In this document: in pieces, positions 9,226 through 16,782 of the stretch
Position numbering within the stretch: position 1 is the stretch's first letter
How the letters are laid out: each line of letters opens with the position of its first letter
Made by a program: the position numbers and the translations under genes
Source of the DNA: Anaerolineae bacterium
GTDB taxonomy: Bacteria; Chloroflexota; Anaerolineae; Promineifilales; Promineifilaceae
Assembly (NCBI GenBank): GCA_020848035.1
Contig: JADLAX010000074.1
Location: 1-64,000, forward strand
DNA length: 64,000 nt
Direction of reading: 5' to 3'
The notes under the pieces: model-generated
What the model saw: the letters and a program-made list of their open reading frames with translations, nothing else
The model's database searches: none
Told to the model about the DNA's origin: nothing

Positions 9226-9263
9226 ATAGTGATCAGAGTTTCATGGTATCAATTTGCTGGCGC

Positions 9264-9497
9264 TTATTCGTCCGCGAAGGGCAGCAAAGCGATGTGACGG
9301 GCTCGTTTGATGGCCACCGCCAGGGCACGCTGGTGCTTGGCACAGGTACCAGTTTGGCGGCGAGGGCGGATACGGCCGTATTCATTCACGTACCGGCTCA
9401 ACATCTCGTGCTGCTTATAATCAATGATCTTTACGCTGTCCGCGCAGAAATTGCAGGACCGCTTTCTTTTGGGTGTTCTTGTTTTTGGTGAACGCAT
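9264..9497 (-). CDS. rpsR: 30S ribosomal protein S18
   Basis: 77 aa, the normal length for bS18. It binds 16S rRNA and S6 in the small-subunit platform. The sequence shows the family core CNFCADSVKIIDYKQ, then RRQTGTCAKHQRALAVAIKRARHIALLPF. The three Cys in the CxxC...C arrangement suggest the zinc-type (C+) form. It is the last gene of the rpsF-ssb-rpsR operon. Confidence 0.97.
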   Translation of the reverse strand: MRSPKTRTPKRKRSCNFCADSVKIIDYKQHEMLSRYVNEYGRIRPRRQTGTCAKHQRALAVAIKRARHIALLPFADE

Positions 9498-9546
9498 CTC
9501 AAATCCTCATTTAGCTTAAAAAAGCGGGTTTCCCCAGGCAAAACAG

Positions 9547-9888
9547 TTACATGGCCCCTTCAGCCAGGGCAATCAGCTCGTGGGCAATCACCTCGGTGCG
9601 GTAATGTTTACGGCCGTTGTTGTCATCCCAACTGCGCGTTTGCAGCCGCCCTTCCACATAAACCTGCTGGCCATGTGCCAGGCGCTTGCTGCTAATGTCA
9701 GCCAGGCTGCCCCAGGCAACCACGTTAAACCATTCTGTTTCCTCATGCCGGTCCCCGTCAGACGAGGTCCAGGTTCGGGAAGTGGCCACACTAAAAGAAG
9801 CAACTGAACGACCATTGGGCGTTTGCCGCACTTCTGGCTCACCATCTACCCAACCGATAATCATCACTTTGTTCAGCCCCTTGTTCAT
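9547..9888 (-). CDS. ssb: Single-stranded DNA-binding protein
   Basis: 113 aa OB-fold SSB that coats ssDNA in replication and repair. It shows the typical NKVMIIGWVDGEPEVR start and the ETEWFNVVAWGSLAD and GQQVYVEGRLQTRSW blocks. The protein ends at LIALAEGAM straight after the OB fold, so the disordered tail with the acidic DDxIPF-like tip that recruits partner proteins is missing. A second, full-length SSB elsewhere in the genome is possible. It lies between rpsF and rpsR, the standard place for ssb. Confidence 0.93.
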   Translation of the reverse strand: MNKGLNKVMIIGWVDGEPEVRQTPNGRSVASFSVATSRTWTSSDGDRHEETEWFNVVAWGSLADISSKRLAHGQQVYVEGRLQTRSWDDNNGRKHYRTEVIAHELIALAEGAM

Positions 9889-10012
9889 GACACACTCCCA
9901 ACAATGAGGGGGAATTTCCCGTTAGTTCATTTGTAAAATAATTGGCCTACCCGGTTTGCCACTGCACAGCGATAATAAATAAGATTAACCAGGTTGGCCC
10001 GCAAAACCTTTT

Positions 10013-10309
10013 TTACGCTTCTTCTTTGCGCACAATCATATAGCGCAGAATATCGTCGGTGTACTGCATATTCCGCTCGATGTCATTCAAGCGCTGGGCA
10101 TCCAGCTTGGCATCAAACAGAATGTAGTACCCTTCCGTATTCTTGCGGATGGGATACGCCAAACGACGCTGGCCCCAAACGTTGGCCTGGGGCTTGTCGG
10201 CCTCGGCCTCGCTGTGGGTCAACCAACCAGAAACACGCTGGGTTAAAGCGGTGCGTGCCTCATCATCTAAACTCGACTTAAAAATAACGGTAACTTCGTA
10301 CTCGCGCAC
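10013..10309 (-). CDS. rpsF: 30S ribosomal protein S6
   Basis: 98 aa bS6, a small-subunit platform protein and partner of S18. The sequence MREYEVTVIFKSSLDDEA and the block GQRRLAYPIRKNTEGYYILFDAK are diagnostic. It starts at a GTG (10307-10309) with a strong AGGAGG 8 nt upstream. It is the first gene of the operon with ssb and rpsR. Confidence 0.97.
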   Translation of the reverse strand: MREYEVTVIFKSSLDDEARTALTQRVSGWLTHSEAEADKPQANVWGQRRLAYPIRKNTEGYYILFDAKLDAQRLNDIERNMQYTDDILRYMIVRKEEA

Positions 10310-10447
10310 GTTGCCTACCTCCTTTCCTTGGAATTACTCTGGCGAGCTCTGCCCTTAATTCTTGATTAAGAGCGGAAAGCAGCAGATGTATTAACTTTTG
10401 CTGTGCAACGGTCGAGAATAATAACAGACCTGCAAACTTTTGCCAAC

Positions 10448-10476
10448 CTGACAACGTGTCGGGCTGCCGGTATAAT
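10448..10476 (+). promoter_or_regulatory. Sigma-70-type promoter, leaderless start
   Basis: CTGACA (10448-10453), a 17 bp spacer and a perfect TATAAT (10471-10476) are followed by 8 nt and then the ATG at 10485. The predicted transcription start falls within 1-3 nt of the start codon, so the mRNA should be leaderless. Confidence 0.75.
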
Positions 10477-10484
10477 GTCCACCT

Positions 10485-12347
10485 ATGATTTCAAAAACCA
10501 ATCGAAAGATACGTGTGGTCAAAGTGTGGCTGCTTTTGTTCATTGTCGCCCTGCTGCCGCTGCTGTTTGGCTCTACAAAAAACATGCCTGAAGTAGAAGC
10601 CCAGGGGCAGACGCGGCTGGTGCTGGCGTTTTACTACGCCTGGTACAGCCCCGGCAGCTTTGGCCCGGGCCTGACCCCGTTCCAACCGGTAACCCCGTAC
10701 TTTTCCACCGACACCGGCACTATCCAGCGCCACGTCAACGAGGCGCAGTCGGCGGGCATTGATGGCTTTGTGCAGAGCTGGTACGGCCCAGAAACAGTGA
10801 ACAACCAGACGGAGCCCAATTTCCAGGCGCTGCTGAACATTGCCTCGGCCGTGGGGTTTAAAGCGGCCGTTGACTTCGAAACCGCCAGCCCATTTTTTGC
10901 CAGTAACGACGACCGGATCAATGCTCTGCGTGCCCTGCTGAGCACCCATGCCAACCATCCTGCCTACCTCCGGGTGGACGGCAAGCCGGTCATCTTTTTT
11001 TGGGCCAACTGGATTTTGTCACCGGCCGAGTGGGTGACGATTCGCACCTCGGTGGACCCGGATCGCAACAGCATCTGGATTGCCGAAGGCGGCGACACCA
11101 CCTACCTGGACGCCTTCGATGGGCTGCATTTGTATAACATTGCCTGGTCGGGCAACCCGGCGGGTACGGCCGCTACCTGGGCGGCCAACACCCGCGCCGC
11201 TGCCGCCACTTACGGCGGCTACAAATATTGGGTTGGCACCGCCATGCCCGGCTGGAATGCCGATCTGGTAGGGTCCAGCACCGCCCCGCGTGACCGGGCC
11301 AACGGTGATTTTTACCGCTCCACCTTTGGCGGGGCAGCGTCCAGTTCGCCCGACATGCTCATCATCACCTCATTTAACGAGTGGAAGGAAGGCAGCCAGA
11401 TTGAACCAAGCGTGGAGTACGGCAATTTTTATTTGCAGCTGACGGCCGAATTAAGCGCCGCTTACAAAAATGGCAGCATCGCCGCACCGCCACCGCCCAC
11501 AGCCCTGCCCACCGTTGATCCCAACATCCCCCCCACAGCGACCTTCACCCCGGGGCCATCACCCACCCCAGGCCCCCCAACCATGACCCCGTCGCCCCTG
11601 CCGTCGCCCACACCACTGGCTTCCCCAACGGCCCAGCCAGACGGCCGTATCCTCTACACCGTGCAGCCCAACGACACCCTCATTACCCTGGCCGGTCAGT
11701 TTGATGTGACCCTGGAAGATTTGTACGGCTGGAACAATTTGCTGCCCAACAGCCTGCTCTCCGTGGGGCAGACGCTCATCATTGGCTATACGGTGCTGCC
11801 CGATGGCTCCACACCGCTGGCCGGTTTCCCCGACGCCCGCGTCAAGCCAGACGGCCAGATTGTGCACGTGGTAAACAGCGGCGATACGCTGCTGCTCATC
11901 GCCAGTATTTACGGGCTGACGCTGGATGAGCTGTATGAAATCAGCGGGCTGGCCGAAGGGGCGCTGCTGCAATTGGGCCAGGAAGTGGTGGTGGGCAGTC
12001 GGCCGCGGCCTACGACCATCGGTGGCTCGTCGGAAGACCCGGAAGCCGGGCTGCGCGTGGCCGAGGAGACGGTGCTTGTTTTGCCCACGGGTGAGGCAAC
12101 GGCCGTTGCCAGCTTCACCCCCGCCCCCACCAACACCGCCATCGTGCCGCCAACAATCGTAGCGACGGCCACAGAAACGGCCGTCCCCCCTGCAGCAGAA
12201 GTCGCCGCCGTGGCCACCCCGCTGACGGCCGTTCCTCAGCCCGACCCAGCCGCACGCACCAGCAGCCTGCTCTGGCTGCTCGTCGGCGCCGTCGCCCTTC
12301 TGCTGGTGGCCAGCGCCGCGTTGATTTTGGTGGCCCGGCGGAGATGA
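10485..12347 (+). CDS. Secreted GH99-like glycoside hydrolase with two LysM domains
   Basis: 620 aa. A signal/TM segment at about 13-30 is followed by a GH99/endo-mannosidase-like (beta/alpha)8 domain (about 45-330). Hallmarks are LVLAFYYAWYSPG, IDGFVQSWYGPE, GKPVIFFWANW and TSFNEWKEGSQIEPS. A Pro/Thr-rich linker follows, then LysM domain 1 (about 385-435, YTVQPNDTLITLA), LysM domain 2 (about 460-510, HVVNSGDTLLLIA) and a second Thr/Pro stalk. A C-terminal TM helix ends in RRR. The enzyme is therefore tethered to the membrane while its LysM modules can grip peptidoglycan or another glycan. Alpha-mannan cleavage is only an inference from the family. Confidence 0.82.
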   Translation: MISKTNRKIRVVKVWLLLFIVALLPLLFGSTKNMPEVEAQGQTRLVLAFYYAWYSPGSFGPGLTPFQPVTPYFSTDTGTIQRHVNEAQSAGIDGFVQSWYGPETVNNQTEPNFQALLNIASAVGFKAAVDFETASPFFASNDDRINALRALLSTHANHPAYLRVDGKPVIFFWANWILSPAEWVTIRTSVDPDRNSIWIAEGGDTTYLDAFDGLHLYNIAWSGNPAGTAATWAANTRAAAATYGGYKYWVGTAMPGWNADLVGSSTAPRDRANGDFYRSTFGGAASSSPDMLIITSFNEWKEGSQIEPSVEYGNFYLQLTAELSAAYKNGSIAAPPPPTALPTVDPNIPPTATFTPGPSPTPGPPTMTPSPLPSPTPLASPTAQPDGRILYTVQPNDTLITLAGQFDVTLEDLYGWNNLLPNSLLSVGQTLIIGYTVLPDGSTPLAGFPDARVKPDGQIVHVVNSGDTLLLIASIYGLTLDELYEISGLAEGALLQLGQEVVVGSRPRPTTIGGSSEDPEAGLRVAEETVLVLPTGEATAVASFTPAPTNTAIVPPTIVATATETAVPPAAEVAAVATPLTAVPQPDPAARTSSLLWLLVGAVALLLVASAALILVARRR

Positions 12348-12375
12348 AGTAATTGAGGCTCTTTGGGAACAGCCC

Positions 12376-12442
12376 GTGATGCGTGAAACGTGAAACGTGA
12401 CCAGAGAGGAGGCATCACGTTTCACGCATCACGTTTCACGCC
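12376..12442. repeat. GTGAAAC-type inverted short tandem repeat
   Basis: GTGATGCGTGAAACGTGAAA reads toward its own complement TTTCACGCATCACGTTTCAC across a short loop, giving a long imperfect hairpin. It lies between the convergent GH99-like and radA genes and could act in termination for both, although no T-run follows. Confidence 0.75.
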
Positions 12443-12463
12443 AGACCCCATGAAATCCTGAAG

Positions 12464-12530
12464 ACCCGTAATTGAGTAATTGGGTAATTGAAGTGCCGAA
12501 TTACACAATTACCCAATTGCCTAATTGCTC
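12464..12530. repeat. TAATTGG-type inverted short tandem repeat
   Basis: Copies of TAATTGAG/TAATTGGG are followed by AATTACCCAATT copies on the same strand, forming a second hairpin directly after the GTGAAAC element. It overlaps the last codons of radA. A relative occurs at 24970-25000. Confidence 0.75.
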
Positions 12531-13909
12531 CCTTTGATCAAGGCCACATCAATCGCCTCCGCCAGGGTGCGGCAGCCGATGAGCGTGAGGCCCTGCGGCG
12601 GTTCGGTCAGGCGGCGCTGGGCGGTTTTGGGGATGACGCAGCGTTTGAAGCCCAGCTTCACGGCTTCTTTGAGACGGGCTTCCAGCTGGCTCACCGCACG
12701 CAGCTCACCGCTCAGCCCCACTTCCCCCACAAACGCCATGTCGGCATGCACCGCCTCGTCCTTGATGCTGCTGGCGATGGCCACGGCGATAGCCAGGTCG
12801 GCGGCCGGTTCGTCAATTTGCAGCCCACCGATGACGTTGACAAAGACATCTTTGTCATGCAGAGAAACCCGAACGCGGCGGGAGAGAACGGCCGTAATCA
12901 GCAGCAGCCGGTTGTAGTCGATGCCGTTGGCCGTACGACGGGGGTTGGCAAAGGTGGTTGAACTGGCCAGCGCCTGAATTTCTACCAAAAGCGGCCGTGT
13001 GCCTTCCATCGTCACAGCAATGGTTGAGCCAGGCGCATTTATTTGCCGCTCCGCCAAAAACGCCTCCGACGGATTGGGCACCTCCACCATGCCTTTTTCC
13101 ACCATCTCAAAAACGCCCACTTCGCTGGTCGCGCCAAAGCGGTTTTTCACGCTGCGCAGCAGGCGGTAGCGGTGAAACGGATCACCTTCCAGGTAAAGCA
13201 CCGTGTCCACGATGTGCTCCAAAACGCGCGGCCCGGCAATCGTGCCCTCCTTGGTGACGTGGCCCACCAGGAAAATGCTGACGCCCGACGTCTTGGCCAA
13301 CTCCTGGAAGCGGCTGGCACATTCGCGCACCTGGCTCACGCTGCCCGCCGCCGAGGTCAAATCCTCAGCAAAAGTGGTCTGGATACTGTCGACAATCACC
13401 AGCACGGGCTGGAGTTTTTCTACATGGCTCAGGATTGCTTGTAGCTTCGTTTCGGTCACCAGAAAAAGGTCATCGGCAGTGATGCTCAGGCGGTCAGCGC
13501 GCATTTTGATCTGGCGGCTGCTTTCTTCGCCTGAGACGTAGAGCGTGGTGCCGTGGGCGTTGGCGGTCATCGCCGAGACGTCCAGCAGCAGCGTTGATTT
13601 GCCAATGCCAGGGTCGCCCCCAACCAACACCAGCGAGCCAGGCACAATGCCGCCGCCCAGCACACGGCCGAATTCCGGCAGCGGCAGCGGTAGGCGCTCA
13701 AAGCCATCGGCGGTAATTTCGGCAAGGCGCTGCGGTTGGCTGTCGCGCTGGCCTGCGGCACGCCGGTTGCGCTGGCTGGCGGGCACCTCCTCGGCAATCA
13801 CTTCCTCGACCATCGTATCGAACTCGCCACATTGCGGGCAGCGCCCCACGTAGGCGGCGGTGATGCGGTTGCAATTCTGGCACACAAAGCGGGATCGTTT
13901 TTTAGCCAT
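12521..13909 (-). CDS. radA: DNA repair protein RadA
   Basis: RadA is a RecA-like, DnaB-type ATPase that drives branch migration in recombination. 462 aa, full length. The N-terminal C4 zinc finger uses Cys10, Cys13, Cys24 and Cys27. The Walker A GGDPGIGKST lies near 97-106, the RadA-specific KNRFG motif follows, and a C-terminal Lon-like domain is present (GGLQIDEPAADLAIAVAIASS). The ATG is preceded by GGAG 7-8 nt upstream. It is divergent from the 14020 gene. The last codons overlap an intergenic-type TAATTGG repeat. Confidence 0.96.
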   Translation of the reverse strand: MAKKRSRFVCQNCNRITAAYVGRCPQCGEFDTMVEEVIAEEVPASQRNRRAAGQRDSQPQRLAEITADGFERLPLPLPEFGRVLGGGIVPGSLVLVGGDPGIGKSTLLLDVSAMTANAHGTTLYVSGEESSRQIKMRADRLSITADDLFLVTETKLQAILSHVEKLQPVLVIVDSIQTTFAEDLTSAAGSVSQVRECASRFQELAKTSGVSIFLVGHVTKEGTIAGPRVLEHIVDTVLYLEGDPFHRYRLLRSVKNRFGATSEVGVFEMVEKGMVEVPNPSEAFLAERQINAPGSTIAVTMEGTRPLLVEIQALASSTTFANPRRTANGIDYNRLLLITAVLSRRVRVSLHDKDVFVNVIGGLQIDEPAADLAIAVAIASSIKDEAVHADMAFVGEVGLSGELRAVSQLEARLKEAVKLGFKRCVIPKTAQRRLTEPPQGLTLIGCRTLAEAIDVALIKGSN

Positions 13910-13983
13910 TCACATTCTCCAGAGAGGTTGGTGGCTGGTAGCTGGTGGCTCGTCTTGAGGCCACCCGCCCATCCACCGGCAAG

Positions 13984-14011
13984 TTGTGGCGATTTTAACA
14001 TATGCTATACT
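13984..14011 (+). promoter_or_regulatory. Sigma-70-type promoter, leaderless start
   Basis: TTGTGG (13984-13989), a 16 bp spacer and TATACT (14006-14011) are followed by 8 nt and a GTG at 14020. Transcription would start downstream of the ATG at 14002, so that ATG cannot be used from this promoter. Confidence 0.6.
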
Positions 14012-14019
14012 TTTTCGCC

Positions 14020-14304
14020 GTGATTGATTGGCGTTCTGTCTGGGCTAATGGGTTGTGGATGGTGGGTACGGCCGTCTTGCTGGCCACGTTTAGCTATACC
14101 TATTGGCTGTCGCGCACCACCCCGCACAAACTGGCCGAAATCAATCAACAGCCGCCCTACGACCGCCTGTTTTGGCTGGGCTTTTTGCTGGTTTTGCTGG
14201 GCCTGGTGTTTACGAGCAGCCGCTGGTGGGAAACGGCCGTCTGGCTGCTTTTTACTATCTGGGCGATTTATAACTTGATCGCTGCACTGCGAAGTGCCAA
14301 ATGA
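14020..14304 (+). CDS. Hypothetical three-TM membrane protein
   Basis: 94 aa from the GTG at 14020; an in-frame ATG at 14002 lies upstream of the predicted transcription start. Three hydrophobic segments are visible (about 8-27, 49-65 and 70-88), separated by a short polar loop PHKLAEINQQPPYDR. I do not recognise the family. Its stop codon overlaps the next start (ATGA at 14301-14304), so it is the first gene of the 14-21 kb surface cluster. Confidence 0.65.
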   Translation: MIDWRSVWANGLWMVGTAVLLATFSYTYWLSRTTPHKLAEINQQPPYDRLFWLGFLLVLLGLVFTSSRWWETAVWLLFTIWAIYNLIAALRSAK

Positions 14305-14744
14305 GCATTGTGATGAAAAAATTGTGTATTGGCTTACCTCTACTCATGCTGCTGGCGGCCTTGTTGGCCCTGCCCCGGCAGGCGGCGCTGGCCCAAACCG
14401 GACCAGAAAGCACCCCTGAAAACGGCTATCCACCGCCGGCCACGCCCGCGCAGTCCGTCGGCACGGTAGAAGCCTACCCCGGCCAGCCCGTCATCCCCAC
14501 CACAGCCCCCATCGACAGCGGCTACGTGGCCCCGGCTACGGCCGTTCCCCCCGCCGAAGCCGCCCCCCAAAGCGTGATTGGCAGTGAAGCGCCCGCGCCA
14601 ACGGCCGTTCCTACCCTACCCCTCAGCCAGAGCACCCTGGTGCGCAACCGGGCAATTTTGTGGGCTGGCTTTTTGATCACCGCGCTGATTTTTGGCATTG
14701 CGGTGTACGGCGCGATGCTGATGTACACGCGCCGCAACCGTTAA
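14301..14744 (+). CDS. Secreted Pro/Thr-rich protein with C-terminal TM anchor
   Basis: 147 aa. An N-terminal signal peptide (about 5-31, ending QAALAQT) is followed by a low-complexity region rich in Pro, Thr, Ala and Val. One C-terminal TM helix (about 117-140) precedes the basic tail YTRRNR. The middle has no recognisable fold and looks like a surface stalk. Several Thr-Ala-Val triplets in it are encoded by ACGGCCGT copies. It is coupled to the upstream gene by an ATGA overlap. Function unknown. Confidence 0.65.
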   Translation: MSIVMKKLCIGLPLLMLLAALLALPRQAALAQTGPESTPENGYPPPATPAQSVGTVEAYPGQPVIPTTAPIDSGYVAPATAVPPAEAAPQSVIGSEAPAPTAVPTLPLSQSTLVRNRAILWAGFLITALIFGIAVYGAMLMYTRRNR

Positions 14745-14759
14745 GGGACAACCTGACCC

Positions 14760-15806
14760 GTGTCCCCCACCCCCGAAGCTGAATTACCCGCTGCCCCTTC
14801 CCGTTGGCGGCGTTGGTCACCGTGGATCAATGGGGTGGCAACGGCCGTCTTGCTCATGGGCGGCGTCTGGTATTTGTCCCATAGCATTACGCTCCCGGAG
14901 GTTCAGGCAGCCATAGCTGCGGCCAATGGCTGGCTTATCCTGGTGGGTCTCATCATTTTTGTGAGCAACGGCAGCTTAAAGGCGTGGCGCTGGCAGGTGC
15001 TGTTGGCTCCCCGTCCAAACAGTCCGCGAATCCGGTATACGGCCGTCTTCTGGGCCATCTGGCTGGGGCAGTTTGTCAACAGCGTGCTGCCCTTTCTGCG
15101 CCTGGGCGAAATTGGCCGCGCCTATGCCATTAACCACCTCACCGGCTACAGCAAAACGCAGGCCGTCAGCACCATGGTGATTGAGAAGAGCGTGGAGGTG
15201 ATTTTTTTGGGCTTCACCGTGCTGATGCTGATTCCATTTGCGGCCCTGCCGCCGCGCACGGAGCAGTTGGGCATTGTGCTAGCAGGAACGGCCGTGGTCA
15301 TCCTCACCGCCCTGGCACTCATCACTTACCAAACCGATAGGGTCATTCGGATGCTCCAGCGTATCCTCAACGTCTTGCCGCAGCGGCTCGCCCAGTGGTT
15401 CAACCGCCGACTTGTTTCGGGCTTGCAGGGACTGGCGGCTTTGCGCCATGGCCGCAGCTTGTGGATGACGATTTTTGTTTCCATTTTCATCGTTTGCCTG
15501 GACATTGCTCTGCCTTACGTGCTCATTTTGGCCTTTGCCTTACCGCTCGAATTTTGGGTGGCGGTGCTGCTCAACGTGGCGGTGGCCCTGGTCACCACGC
15601 CGCCAACGGCACCGGGCGAATTGGGCATTTTTGAAGCGGCCGTTCTTTTTGTGATGGCGCAGGTGGGGCAGGCGGATACGGCCGTCCTCTTCAGCTACGC
15701 CCTGGTTTTCCATCTGTGTACGCTGCTGCCCAAAATTGTGCTGGGCAGCCTGGCCGCCTTACAAACCAAATGGTCCTGGCGGCACTTAAACCCATCACCG
15801 GGCTAA
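14760..15806 (+). CDS. Lysylphosphatidylglycerol synthase TM-domain (UPF0104) protein
   Basis: 348 aa with about eight TM helices, matching the AglD/MprF-N family (LPG_synthase_TM), whose members are linked to lipid flipping or to extracytoplasmic lipid or glycan modification. Family-like features are NGSLKAWRWQVLL, LPFLRLGEIGRAYAIN, KSVEVIFLG and TPPTAPGELGIFEAAV. The start is a GTG at 14760. The C-terminal aminoacyl-transferase domain of MprF is absent. It sits just before a GT2 enzyme, consistent with a role in exporting or positioning a lipid-linked sugar. Confidence 0.8.
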   Translation: MSPTPEAELPAAPSRWRRWSPWINGVATAVLLMGGVWYLSHSITLPEVQAAIAAANGWLILVGLIIFVSNGSLKAWRWQVLLAPRPNSPRIRYTAVFWAIWLGQFVNSVLPFLRLGEIGRAYAINHLTGYSKTQAVSTMVIEKSVEVIFLGFTVLMLIPFAALPPRTEQLGIVLAGTAVVILTALALITYQTDRVIRMLQRILNVLPQRLAQWFNRRLVSGLQGLAALRHGRSLWMTIFVSIFIVCLDIALPYVLILAFALPLEFWVAVLLNVAVALVTTPPTAPGELGIFEAAVLFVMAQVGQADTAVLFSYALVFHLCTLLPKIVLGSLAALQTKWSWRHLNPSPG

Positions 15807-15811
15807 CTTGT

Positions 15812-16780
15812 ATGAAAGTCTCGATCATCATTCCGGCCTTAAACGCCAGCAAAACCGTTCAAGCCTGCCTGACTGCCTGCGTTCAGCAGGTGCTGCCCGC
15901 CACGGTGCAAACGGAAATCATTCTGGTTGATGACGGCTCAACCGACAACACGGCAGAGCTGGCCCAGGCCCTTGACATTCGCTTGCTGCGGCACAAGGCG
16001 GCCAGAGGCGCCGCCGCAGCGCGTAACACCGGCATTGCCGCCGCCGATGGCGCACTGATTTTATTTACCGACGCCGATTGTGTGCCCCGGCAAAATTGGG
16101 TGGCGGAAATGATACGGCCGTTTACCAACCCCACCGTCATGGGCGGCAAAGGCATCTATGCCACCGAACAACCGCAGCTCACCGCGCGCTTTGTGCAGAT
16201 TGAGTACGAAGACAAATACGATCTGCTGCGCCAACAACCGCACATTGACTTTATCGACACCTACTCGGCGGCATACCGGGCCGAAGTGCTGCGGGCCTGC
16301 GGCGGCTTTGATGAAAGGATTCGCTACGTTGAGGACCAGGATCTTTCCTTCCGACTGGCCGAACTAGGGCACGTGATGGTGTTTCAGCCAACGGCCGTTG
16401 TCTTGCACCAGCACAGCGATTCACTCGGGCGCTACGTGCGCAAAAAGTTCATGATAGGCTACTGGAAATCCCAAATTATGCGCCGCTACCCGCGCCGCGT
16501 GGTGAAGGATTCACACACACCCCAGGTGCTTAAGCTGCAAATGGGGCTCGTCGCCCTCACGCTCGGATTTCTCGCGCCTAGCCTCATTTTCCCCCTGGCC
16601 AGCTTGATGGCCCTGCTCTTACTCGCACTATTTTTCCTCACGACGCTGCCCTTTTTGGGCAAAGCCTGGACCAAAGATCGGGCCGTTTGCCTGGCTGCCC
16701 CATTTTTCCTGTGGTGCCGGGCCCTGGCCTTGGGCCTGGGTTACGCCTGGGGCATGCTTCGGCCGCAGCCTGGGGTTTAA
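15812..16780 (+). CDS. Family 2 glycosyltransferase with C-terminal TM segments
   Basis: 322 aa. The GT-A fold starts at MKVSIIIPALN, the nucleotide-binding DDGSTDN begins at residue 40, and the DxD-like metal site TDADC lies near 87-91. The acceptor-side EDQDLSFR motif follows. A C-terminal hydrophobic region (about 245-315) forms two to three TM helices. The frame opens earlier (15716) inside the preceding gene, but homology starts at the ATG at 15812, 5 nt after the upstream stop. It probably adds a sugar to a lipid-linked or surface glycan. Confidence 0.88.
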   Translation: MKVSIIIPALNASKTVQACLTACVQQVLPATVQTEIILVDDGSTDNTAELAQALDIRLLRHKAARGAAAARNTGIAAADGALILFTDADCVPRQNWVAEMIRPFTNPTVMGGKGIYATEQPQLTARFVQIEYEDKYDLLRQQPHIDFIDTYSAAYRAEVLRACGGFDERIRYVEDQDLSFRLAELGHVMVFQPTAVVLHQHSDSLGRYVRKKFMIGYWKSQIMRRYPRRVVKDSHTPQVLKLQMGLVALTLGFLAPSLIFPLASLMALLLLALFFLTTLPFLGKAWTKDRAVCLAAPFFLWCRALALGLGYAWGMLRPQPGV

Positions 16781-16782
16781 CG

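Noticed and set aside
12376..12530. CRISPR array
   Set aside because: The repeats are short, degenerate, 7-10 nt units with inverted arms and no unique spacers of constant length; no cas gene is present. The same applies to the other repeat blocks.
16687..16782. Longer start for the DUF2723 gene
   Set aside because: It overlaps the GT2 gene and has no homology; the ATG at 16783 directly precedes the first TM helix.
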